A DNA stretch of 26,172 bases. Origin: Lachnospiraceae bacterium UBA7225 (lineage in GTDB: Bacteria > Bacillota > Clostridia > Lachnospirales > Lachnospiraceae). Below the pieces are notes generated by a model. That model was not told where the DNA came from. It saw nothing but the letters and a program-made list of their open reading frames with translations, and did not search any database. The stretch is from assembly GCA_002473385.1 (NCBI GenBank), contig DKTR01000037.1:1-26172 (forward strand). The letters run 5' to 3'. Made by a program: the position numbers and the translations under genes. Of this stretch, positions 1 to 6,473 are shown one piece after another; position 1 is the first letter of the stretch, and each line of letters begins with the position of its first letter.

Positions 1-555
1 GATTTTGGAAAAGGATTTTATATGGGAACTGACCGAACTCAGCCACTTACGCTAATTTGCAATTATCCTGATGCCAGAATATATACGCTAAGTGCCGATC
101 TATCAGATCTTAAAATTCTTGATGTAGAAGTGGGATTAGATTGGGCGTTGTTAGTTGCATACAATCGAGGAAAAATGGAATCTGTAAGACATTCAACTAT
201 CTATAATCGTTTTGCAAATTTAAACAAAGACTGTGACATGATTATTGGCTATATTGCTAACGATAGAATGTTCGTTGTCCTAGATCGTTTTTTCAATGGA
301 GAAATTACTGATATGGCACTGATTAATAGCCTTTCGGCATTGAAGCTTGGTAAGCAATACGTAGCTTTAACAGAAAAGGCTTGCGAAAAAATAAAAATTC
401 TTGATGAGCAAGTACTTACCGAGAATGATCGGGATAAGCTAAAACAAGAAAGTGAAGCCAACCGTTCAAAAGGCATTGCAATGGCAGAGGAAATCTGTCG
501 GAAATATCGTCGTGAAGGCCGGTTTTTTGATGAAATATTAGAGGCAGGTGAATAA
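1..555 (+). CDS. DUF3990-type protein, 5' end outside the window; possible ADP-ribosyltransferase fold
   Basis: The reading frame is open from base 1 (first residues DFGKGFYMGT), so the ATG at 22 is probably internal and the gene begins upstream of the window. The opening motif DFGKGFY is typical of DUF3990 proteins and resembles the FGKGIYF tyrosine motif of PARP-like ADP-ribosyltransferases. Near the C-terminus the stretch KQYVALTEKA sits where these folds carry the last catalytic-site strand, here with Gln where PARPs have Glu. The first catalytic-site His would lie in the missing part. From family knowledge, DUF3990 genes are usually found beside small partner genes in Clostridia and are suspected toxin or effector modules; that role is inference. 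The C-terminal third is lysine- and glutamate-rich and probably helical. Codon use is AT-rich, unlike the trp and ara genes. The stop lies just before the next gene, suggesting an operon. Confidence 0.72.
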   Translation, partial: DFGKGFYMGTDRTQPLTLICNYPDARIYTLSADLSDLKILDVEVGLDWALLVAYNRGKMESVRHSTIYNRFANLNKDCDMIIGYIANDRMFVVLDRFFNGEITDMALINSLSALKLGKQYVALTEKACEKIKILDEQVLTENDRDKLKQESEANRSKGIAMAEEICRKYRREGRFFDEILEAGE

Positions 556-556
556 A

Positions 557-997
557 ATGGAAAGTCTTTCTCTGGAAAAGCGTCAACTCTGCGATATACA
601 AGGCCGGTTATTTGAACTTGCTCTGACAACCGGATTGGATTGCCCATCGTTTATAAAATCTTTTATGAACAGCAAAACTGCTGTTGCTCTTGATGACGTT
701 TATGATCGCTTACAATGGGCGGGCGAGGAATATATTCTTGAGGAACTAAATGATGAAGTCGGGGGGCTTAAAAAGGCTGGCATAACTTATGCTTCGGAAA
801 TAATGTATTGGATAGGATATACTTATCGTTACTGGCATTACTACACGGGTGAATATAGTCATGAAATATTTAAAATCGCTGATGCCAAAACAATGAGTGA
901 ATGCTGGCTTGGTTTCCATACTTTTGACGTTACAATGGCCATTGATGATTTGAAAGAGATTTATAAGCAAAAATGTAAGGAAAGGAATCCTTTATGA
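557..997 (+). CDS. Conserved hypothetical protein, partner of the DUF3990 gene
   Basis: This 146-residue protein belongs to a family I recognise only as a conserved unknown of Clostridia often encoded next to DUF3990 genes. It has an N-terminal helical segment (ELALTTGLDCPSFIKSFMNS), a WAGEEYILEEL stretch at about 55-65 that recalls the helix of DUF3791 proteins, and an aromatic C-terminal half (IMYWIGYTYRYWHYYTG). It has no signal peptide or clear membrane helix and is acidic, as expected of a soluble antitoxin-like partner, but that function is inference. The start is the ATG at 557, preceded by AGGTG about six bases upstream; a GTG three codons earlier, at 548, is in frame but overlaps the upstream stop. 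The stop overlaps the next ATG as ATGA (994-997), indicating translational coupling. Confidence 0.68.
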   Translation: MESLSLEKRQLCDIQGRLFELALTTGLDCPSFIKSFMNSKTAVALDDVYDRLQWAGEEYILEELNDEVGGLKKAGITYASEIMYWIGYTYRYWHYYTGEYSHEIFKIADAKTMSECWLGFHTFDVTMAIDDLKEIYKQKCKERNPL

Positions 998-1110
998 GAA
1001 ATTCTGTAAAAGATGCTTTTGACAAAGTATCCCTTATAAATGATATATAAGAACGAGAAAATATTATTAATGTAACGACAGAGGTACTCTCAAAAATCTA
1101 TCAGAACTAA
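994..1110 (+). pseudogene. Small third frame of the DUF3990 operon, interrupted by a stop
   Basis: An ATG at 994 overlaps the upstream stop (ATGA) and is preceded by a good AAGGAAAGG site. It encodes 18 residues, MRNSVKDAFDKVSLINDI, then TAA at 1048-1050. Past that stop the same frame stays open for 19 more codons (ERENIINVTTEVLSKIYQN) to TAA at 1108-1110. The good initiation site, coupling and continuing helical, charged composition suggest a third operon gene of about 38 residues broken by a point mutation, or a genuine 18-residue peptide. I do not recognise a family. Confidence 0.4.
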
Positions 1111-1146
1111 ACTACACCAGCCATAACGGCAATAATAAAATATTCC

Positions 1147-1175
1147 TTGACAAATTCTTTTTTAAAGCATATACT
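1147..1175 (+). promoter_or_regulatory. Sigma-70-type promoter of the trp operon
   Basis: TTGACA at 1147-1152 and TATACT at 1170-1175 are separated by exactly 17 bases. This near-consensus promoter lies just upstream of the T-box leader, with transcription expected to start near 1182. A strong constitutive promoter fits control by termination inside the leader rather than by a repressor. Confidence 0.85.
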
Positions 1176-1181
1176 AACAGC

Positions 1182-1476
1182 AACTTAATACTTTAAACCG
1201 CTGAAGCGGAGATCAAAGCAGTTGTGCGCGCACAGAGAGTCCGGGCAGGTGAGAGCCGGATGGAAATGCAGGCTGCCAAATGGACCGCCGAGGGCGCAGG
1301 GAAAGGGAGTATCCTTAGTATTCTGCGACGTGAGGGCATACGTTAGTTGCCGGAGATATGTTAGTATCTTGCAGAGCGCATGGGCAAACTGTGAATCAGG
1401 GTGGCACCGCGGGAAAAGTGAAATGATACCCGTCCTTGACAGAAGAATATTCTGTCATGGGCGGGTTTTTTGCGTG
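1182..1476 (+). promoter_or_regulatory. T-box riboswitch leader, tryptophan-specific (UGG specifier)
   Basis: The hallmark T-box sequence AGGGTGGCACCGCG is at 1398-1411. Upstream, the AGAGAG and GGTGAGAGCCGGA-type stem I motifs occur at about 1234-1262, and a TGG triplet at 1281-1283 in the context AAATGGACC has the position and following purine expected of the specifier codon for tryptophan. A terminator follows directly. In this family, uncharged tRNA pairs with the specifier and, through its 3' end, with the T-box bulge, stabilising an antiterminator. It should therefore allow transcription of trpEGDCFBA when tRNA-Trp is uncharged. The exact 5' end is inferred from the promoter. Confidence 0.9.
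1428..1471 (+). terminator. T-box terminator hairpin
   Basis: The arm ACCCGTCCTTGACAGAA (1428-1444) pairs with TTCTGTCATGGGCGGGT (1450-1466) around the loop GAATA, with two non-Watson-Crick positions, and is followed by a run of T. It lies directly 3' of the T-box sequence and is the off-state terminator of the riboswitch. Confidence 0.9.
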
Positions 1477-1505
1477 AATAATGAGCCGGGCAGAAACGAT
1501 CTGGC

Positions 1506-1690
1506 GGTATCTGGCTGCTGACGAGAACGCTTGCGTTCTCGTGAGCACAGCAGATACCGGGAGAAATGCTTGCATTTCAGGCGGTTATCTGCTGCGCTCA
1601 CTGGAATAGGAGTATTCCGGCAGCAGGAGCGTAACGTTCAGAGAAGTTTCTATCCGGCGAATATCGCGACAGCAAGCAGAGGAACTCTGC
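1506..1690. repeat. Chain of short inverted repeats in the trp leader
   Basis: Between the T-box terminator and trpE lie consecutive palindromes: ACGAGAACGC/GCGTTCTCGT (1521-1530/1533-1542), GAAATGC/GCATTTC (1563-1569/1572-1578), CTGGAATA/TATTCCGG (1601-1608/1613-1620), GCGA/TCGC (1657-1660/1664-1667) and GCAGAG/CTCTGC (1676-1681/1685-1690). The first two share a GC-TT-GC centre. Outer arms compete: CAGATACC (1551-1558) can pair with GGTATCTG (1506-1513), while the overlapping CAGCAGATA (1548-1556) can pair with TATCTGCTG (1586-1594). No convincing gene lies here. It may be an intergenic palindromic repeat element or a second structured leader segment. Confidence 0.7.
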
Positions 1691-1756
1691 GAGCCTGCTC
1701 TGCACAAGCGGATAATGAGCCTGTCCTGCATAAGAAGAGTGAGAAAGGAGCTTCTG

Positions 1757-3289
1757 ATGATGTATCCTGGGTTAGAGAAAATAAAAGAAATTGCTGCGTC
1801 GGGTGATTACCGGCAGATTCCGGTGAGCCGGGAGTTGTATGCTGACCGTTTTACACCGGTGGAAGTGATGCGGACGCTGCGTGCGGCGAGCAGGCACTGT
1901 TACCTGCTGGAAAGCGCAAAAAACGATCAGAAGTGGGGCAGGTATTCCATACTGGGTTATGAGCCGGTGATGGAGCTGACCTGTACGGATGGGAAGGTAT
2001 GCATCCGCAGAAAACGGGAAGAGGCAGAAGCCGGGGACGTTACGTGCAGCGGGGCAGTATCGGAAGAATTTGACATTCAGGAGGAATATACGGCAACGCA
2101 TCCGGGGAAATTTATCAGGGAAATCCTGAAAAAATACAAAAGTCCCCAAATAGCAGGGATGCCGCCGTTTACCGGCGGGATGGTGGGATACTTTTCTTAT
2201 GATTATTTAAAATACGCGGAGCCGGTTCTGCAGCCCGCCGCCTCAGGGGATGAGGATTTCCGGGATATGGATCTGATGCTGTTCACGAAGGCGCTTGTGT
2301 TTGACCATTACCGGCAGAAGCTTGTGCTGATCACGGGTGTGGATACCGCAGACATAGACGGATCCTGGCAGAAGGCAGAGAAGGAGCTTGCAGAAATGAC
2401 AGACCTTTTGAACAGCGGGGCGAAGGCAGTGTTCCGTCCGCTGAAGCTGAAGGAAGAACTGAAGCCGGATTTTTCCCGGGAGCGGTATACGCAGATGGTG
2501 GAAAGGGCGAAGCATTATATTCACGAGGGCGACATTTTCCAGGTAGTGCTTTCCAATCCGCAGACAGCAAGAGCCCAGGGCAGCCTGTTTGATACTTACC
2601 GGGTGCTGCGCACAAGCAACCCCTCGCCATACATGTTTTATTTTTCAAGTGATGATGTGGAAATTGCCGGGGCATCGCCGGAGACACTGGTGAAGCTGGA
2701 GAGCGGAAAACTCTACACTTTCCCGCTTGCCGGAACAAGACCGCGGGGAAAGACAGAGAAAGAGGATCTGAAGCTGGAGGAAGAGCTTTTGCAGGATGAG
2801 AAGGAGCTGGCAGAGCATAACATGCTGGTAGACCTTGGCAGAAATGATATCGGGCGTATCAGCAGGCCGGGCAGTGTGAAGGTGGAAAAATATTGCAGCA
2901 TCGAGCGCTTTTCCTGCGTTATGCACATTGGCTCCACTGTGTCCGGGCGGATCCGTGAAGATAAAGACGGGGTGGATGCTGTGGACTCCATTCTTCCGGC
3001 GGGAACACTGGCGGGAGCGCCGAAGATCCGCGCCTGCCAGATCATCCGGGAGCTGGAAGGCAGAAAGCGGGGGATTTATGGAGGTGCAGTCGGGTATCTG
3101 GATTTCACCGGAAATCTGGACACCTGCATCGGTATCCGGCTGGTATATAAGAAAAACGGAAAAATCTGTGTGCAGTCCGGCGCGGGAATCGTGGCAGACA
3201 GTGTGCCGGAGAAAGAGTACCAGGAATGCTGCAATAAGGCAAAGGCAGTGGTGCAGGCAGTTCTGGCAGCACAGGAGGGATTGGAATGA
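1757..3289 (+). CDS. trpE: Anthranilate synthase component I
   Basis: TrpE converts chorismate to anthranilate using ammonia delivered by TrpG. The 510-residue length matches the family. The N-terminal half carries the LLES element (residues 50-53) used for tryptophan feedback binding. The C-terminal chorismate-binding domain shows GDIFQVVLSNPQ, PSPYMFYF, PLAGTRPRG (323-331), AEHNMLVDLGRNDIGR, PAGTLAGAPK (from 414) and the final GAGIVADSVPEKEYQE. Start: ATG at 1757 or 1760, after AAGGAG at 1745-1750; the in-frame ATG at 1715 has no comparable site. It is the first gene of the operon behind the tryptophan T-box. Its stop overlaps the trpG start by four bases, which suits production of the two subunits in equal amounts. 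I see no missing catalytic motif. Confidence 0.97.
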   Translation: MMYPGLEKIKEIAASGDYRQIPVSRELYADRFTPVEVMRTLRAASRHCYLLESAKNDQKWGRYSILGYEPVMELTCTDGKVCIRRKREEAEAGDVTCSGAVSEEFDIQEEYTATHPGKFIREILKKYKSPQIAGMPPFTGGMVGYFSYDYLKYAEPVLQPAASGDEDFRDMDLMLFTKALVFDHYRQKLVLITGVDTADIDGSWQKAEKELAEMTDLLNSGAKAVFRPLKLKEELKPDFSRERYTQMVERAKHYIHEGDIFQVVLSNPQTARAQGSLFDTYRVLRTSNPSPYMFYFSSDDVEIAGASPETLVKLESGKLYTFPLAGTRPRGKTEKEDLKLEEELLQDEKELAEHNMLVDLGRNDIGRISRPGSVKVEKYCSIERFSCVMHIGSTVSGRIREDKDGVDAVDSILPAGTLAGAPKIRACQIIRELEGRKRGIYGGAVGYLDFTGNLDTCIGIRLVYKKNGKICVQSGAGIVADSVPEKEYQECCNKAKAVVQAVLAAQEGLE

Positions 3290-3873
3290 TTTTACTGATT
3301 GACAATTACGACAGCTTTTCCTACAACCTTGTACAGTATATCGGAAGCGTGGAACCGGATATGAAAGTCATCCGCAACGATGCATACAGCATCGAACAGA
3401 TAGAAGAGATGCATCCGGAGGCAATCGTTATCTCACCGGGACCAGGACGCCCGGAGGATGCGGGTATCTGTATGGAAGCTATCCGGTACTTTAAAGATAA
3501 GGTTCCGGTTCTGGGTGTCTGTCTCGGACATCAGGCAATCTGTACGGCATTTGGCGGAGTGGTCTCCTACGCAAAGAAGCTGATGCATGGAAAGACCTCA
3601 CAGGCTGAGCTGACCGGGAAATCGCCGTTGTTTGAGGGATTGAAAAGCCCTGTGCAGGTAGCAAGGTATCATTCGCTTGCGGCGGAAAAAGATAGTCTGC
3701 CGCCGGAACTGATCATCACCGCACAGACGGAGGACGGCGAAATTATGGCAGTGCAGCACCGGGATTATCCGGTATATGGCGTACAGTTTCATCCGGAGTC
3801 GGTTCTGACGCCGGAAGGATTAAAAATCATACAAAACTTTGTAAATATTGCGAAAGGAAGGAAAAAGGTATGA
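3286..3873 (+). CDS. trpG: Anthranilate synthase component II (glutamine amidotransferase)
   Basis: This class I glutamine amidotransferase of 195 residues hydrolyses glutamine and channels ammonia to TrpE. The nucleophile is Cys79 in GVCLGHQAI, and the other triad residues are His169 and Glu171 in FHPES. The oxyanion motif SPGPGRPEDAG is at 50-60, and the N-terminus LLIDNYDSFSYNL is typical. TrpG is a separate protein, not fused to TrpE or TrpD. It overlaps trpE and trpD by ATGA at either end. The protein could also serve p-aminobenzoate synthesis (PabA role), as in many Firmicutes; no pab gene is visible nearby. Confidence 0.97.
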   Translation: MILLIDNYDSFSYNLVQYIGSVEPDMKVIRNDAYSIEQIEEMHPEAIVISPGPGRPEDAGICMEAIRYFKDKVPVLGVCLGHQAICTAFGGVVSYAKKLMHGKTSQAELTGKSPLFEGLKSPVQVARYHSLAAEKDSLPPELIITAQTEDGEIMAVQHRDYPVYGVQFHPESVLTPEGLKIIQNFVNIAKGRKKV

Positions 3874-4880
3874 TCAAAGAAGCGATTATTGCATTATCGA
3901 AGAAGCAGGATCTGACCTACGGGCAGGCGGAAGCTGTGATGAACGAGATTATGGGCGGGGAGGCAACGGATGTGCAGAAAGCGGCATATCTGACAGCGCT
4001 CTCTCTGAAGGGAGAAACAATCGACGAAATCACGGCATCGGCAGCGGGAATGCGGGCGCACTGCATTAAGCTTCTGCATGAGCTGGATGTGCTGGAAATT
4101 GTCGGGACCGGCGGCGATGGCTCGAATTCCTTCAACATTTCAACTACAGCATCGCTTGTGATCGCAGCGGGCGGCGTGCCGGTGGCCAAACACGGCAACC
4201 GCGCAGCATCCTCAAAATCGGGCGCGGCAGACGTGCTGGAAGCGCTGGGCGTGAACATTGCGGTTTCACCGGAAAAGAGTGCGGAGCTTTTGAAAGAAAT
4301 CGGTATCTGCTTCCTGTTTGCGCAGAACTATCATATAGCCATGAAATACGTTGCGCCGATCCGGCGCGAGCTTGGCATCCGCACCGTATTTAATATCCTC
4401 GGACCGCTTTCCAACCCGGCAGGTGCAAACATGGAGCTGATGGGTGTTTACGACGAAAGCCTTGTGGAGCCGCTGGCGCAGGTAATGGCAAAGCTTGGCG
4501 TAAAAAGGGGTATGGTCGTGTACGGGCAGGAAAAGCTGGATGAGATATCTATGTGTGCACCGACCAGCATATGTGAGATCCGCGACGGCTGGTTCCAGTC
4601 TTATGAGATCACGCCGGAGCAGTTTGGGTATGCGCGCTGCAGTAAAGAAGAGCTGGTGGGCGGAACCCCGCAGGAAAATGCACAGATCACAAAAGATATT
4701 TTAAATGGAACCGAGCGCGGAGCAAAGCGCTGTGCAGTCTGCTTAAATGCCGGAGCGGCGCTTTACATCGCCGGAAAGGCGCAGACTATGCAGGAAGGCG
4801 TGCATATGGCGGAGAAACTGATTGATAATGGAGCAGCGCTGAAAAAGCTGGAAGAATTTGTGGAAAAGAGTAACATATGA
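3870..4880 (+). CDS. trpD: Anthranilate phosphoribosyltransferase
   Basis: TrpD transfers phosphoribose from PRPP to anthranilate, the second step of the tryptophan branch. At 336 residues it has normal length. The N-terminal helical domain is followed by the PRPP-binding loop GTGGDG (79-84) with SNSFNIST, then KHGNRAASSKSGAADVLE (106-123), and a later FNILGPLSNPA segment. All are diagnostic of the family and intact. The ATG at 3870 overlaps the trpG stop as ATGA, preceded by GAAAGGAAGG inside trpG. Its own stop overlaps the trpC start in the same way, so four genes are translationally coupled. Confidence 0.97.
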   Translation: MIKEAIIALSKKQDLTYGQAEAVMNEIMGGEATDVQKAAYLTALSLKGETIDEITASAAGMRAHCIKLLHELDVLEIVGTGGDGSNSFNISTTASLVIAAGGVPVAKHGNRAASSKSGAADVLEALGVNIAVSPEKSAELLKEIGICFLFAQNYHIAMKYVAPIRRELGIRTVFNILGPLSNPAGANMELMGVYDESLVEPLAQVMAKLGVKRGMVVYGQEKLDEISMCAPTSICEIRDGWFQSYEITPEQFGYARCSKEELVGGTPQENAQITKDILNGTERGAKRCAVCLNAGAALYIAGKAQTMQEGVHMAEKLIDNGAALKKLEEFVEKSNI

Positions 4881-5734
4881 ATATTTTAGATGAAATTGCG
4901 GCGAAGACAAAAGAGCGGATTATAGAGGAAAAACGCTATATATCCCCGGAAACTATGCGCAGGATGGCAGAAGAGGTACTGCACCGCAGGCAGACGGAAA
5001 CGGGAGCAAAGAGTGCCGGACAGCCGGGAGATGATGTGGTCACATCGTTCTGCAGGGAACGCCCGTCATTTGAGAAGGCGCTGGCTGCGGAGGGCATTTC
5101 ATTTATCTGCGAAGTGAAAAAAGCGTCTCCGTCAAAGGGGATTATCGCGGAGGATTTTCCGTATCTGCAGATTGCAAAAGAATATGAGGCAGCCGGAGCT
5201 GCTGCCATTTCCTGCCTGACAGAGCCGTACTGGTTTCTGGGAAAGAACGCATATCTAGAGGAAATTGCAGCACAGGTGAGTATCCCGGTGCTGCGCAAGG
5301 ATTTTACGGTAGATGAATACATGATTTACCAGGCAAAAGCGCTGGGAGCATCAGCGGTTCTGCTTATCTGTGCCATACTGGATGACGGGCAGCTGAAGGC
5401 GTATGGGCAGCTTGCCGCAGAGCTTGGTATGTCGGCACTGGCAGAAGCGCATACCGGGGAAGAAATTACCCGCGCCCTGGCGGCAGATGCGAAAATTCTG
5501 GGTATCAATAACCGGAATCTGAAAAATTTCCGGGTAGATATCATGCAGAGCCGCAGGCTGCGGGAGATGGTGCCGGAGGATGTACTGTTTGTATCTGAGA
5601 GCGGGATAAAGACAGCGCAGGATATCGCGGCGCTGCGCCGGGATGGAACCGATGCTGTGCTGATCGGGGAGACGCTGATGCGGGCAGAGGATAAAAAGGC
5701 GATGCTGGATACATTGCGTGGAAGCGTTGTATGA
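4877..5734 (+). CDS. trpC: Indole-3-glycerol phosphate synthase
   Basis: TrpC closes the indole ring by decarboxylation and dehydration of the carboxyphenylamino-deoxyribulose phosphate made by TrpF. The TIM-barrel motifs are present: EVKKASPSKG (79-88), ISCLTEPYWFLG (111-122), LRKDFTVDEYMI (139-150), GINNRNLKNFRVD and SESGIKTAQDI. At 285 residues it is slightly longer than the common 255-270; the surplus is a polar stretch at about 39-56 (TETGAKSAGQPGDD), a probable surface loop before the FEKAL segment. The start overlaps the trpD stop by ATGA. Unlike the upstream junctions, trpC is separated from trpF by about 60 bases that contain a duplicated initiation region. Confidence 0.96.
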   Translation: MNILDEIAAKTKERIIEEKRYISPETMRRMAEEVLHRRQTETGAKSAGQPGDDVVTSFCRERPSFEKALAAEGISFICEVKKASPSKGIIAEDFPYLQIAKEYEAAGAAAISCLTEPYWFLGKNAYLEEIAAQVSIPVLRKDFTVDEYMIYQAKALGASAVLLICAILDDGQLKAYGQLAAELGMSALAEAHTGEEITRALAADAKILGINNRNLKNFRVDIMQSRRLREMVPEDVLFVSESGIKTAQDIAALRRDGTDAVLIGETLMRAEDKKAMLDTLRGSVV

Positions 5735-5735
5735 T

Positions 5736-5800
5736 GGAGCAGTGTGTGATGAAAAGGATATGCGGCACGGCAAATATGTAGCAGGAGCAGTGTGTGATGA
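5736..5800 (+). repeat. 17-bp direct repeat carrying duplicated ribosome site and start before trpF
   Basis: GGAGCAGTGTGTGATGA occurs at 5736-5752 and again, identically, at 5784-5800. Each copy has a GGAG ribosome site and a GTG/ATG start. The first copy opens a 10-codon frame (ATG 5749, stop 5779-5781) encoding MKRICGTANM, which contains an ICG motif like the KICG near the start of TrpF. The second copy starts the real trpF. Confidence 0.75.
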
Positions 5801-6453
5801 TAACAATATGTGATGGAAAAAATGCGGCAGTCAGACTGAAGATCTGTGGTCTGAGCCGACCGTGTGATATTGAGATTGTAAATGAGGCGCGGCCGGATTT
5901 TGCCGGATTTGTGGTGAATTATCCGAAGAGCCGCCGGAGTGTGACGCCTCGGCAGCTTGCACAGCTTCGTGACCGTCTGGAGGATACGGTGCTACCGGTC
6001 GGGGTGTTTGTAAATGAATCACCATGTCTGGTTGCACAGCTTCTGAACGAAGGAATGATATCTCTGGCACAGCTTCATGGAAATGAGGATGAATCGTATC
6101 TGAAGCGGCTGCGGACACTGACAGACGGCAGGCTGATTCAGGCATTTACTGTCCGCAGTGAAAAGGATGCAAAGCGGGCGGCGCAGAGTACAGCAGATTA
6201 CATTCTGCTGGATAATGGCAGGGGTACCGGAGAACGTTTTGACTGGCGCCTGGTTCGGGACATTTACCGTCCGTGGATACTGGCAGGCGGGCTTACGCCG
6301 GACAATATGATGCAGGCGGCAGAGAAGCTGCACCCGTGGGCGCTTGATCTATCAAGCGGAGTAGAGACAGACGGATATAAGGACCGCGAAAAAATACTGG
6401 AGGCGGCTGCCGCGGTACGGTCGGTGAACCGGAATATCACAGATACCATATGA
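5797..6453 (+). CDS. trpF: Phosphoribosylanthranilate isomerase
   Basis: TrpF isomerises phosphoribosylanthranilate by an Amadori rearrangement. Family motifs are LKICGL with catalytic Cys17, FAGFVVNYPKSRRSV, LPVGVFVN, the LQLHG-like AQLHGNE, ILLDNGRGTGERFDW with the likely general acid Asp139, ILAGGLTPDN and LDLSSGVE. The 218-residue length is slightly above average because about ten residues (MITICDGKNAAV) precede the usual N-terminus. The start is ATG 5797 or the adjacent GTG 5794, both served by GGAG at 5784-5787; no internal ATG would keep the KICG motif. The gene follows a duplicated copy of its own initiation region. Its stop at 6451-6453 lies 20 bases before the trpB start. Confidence 0.94.
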   Translation: MITICDGKNAAVRLKICGLSRPCDIEIVNEARPDFAGFVVNYPKSRRSVTPRQLAQLRDRLEDTVLPVGVFVNESPCLVAQLLNEGMISLAQLHGNEDESYLKRLRTLTDGRLIQAFTVRSEKDAKRAAQSTADYILLDNGRGTGERFDWRLVRDIYRPWILAGGLTPDNMMQAAEKLHPWALDLSSGVETDGYKDREKILEAAAAVRSVNRNITDTI

Positions 6454-6473
6454 TAATAGAAGGAGAGAAGCAG

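Noticed and set aside
1222..1806. Two plus-strand frames of 91-99 codons within the trp leader
   Set aside because: They run through the T-box core, its terminator and the hairpin chain, have no family resemblance, and compete with well-supported RNA structure.
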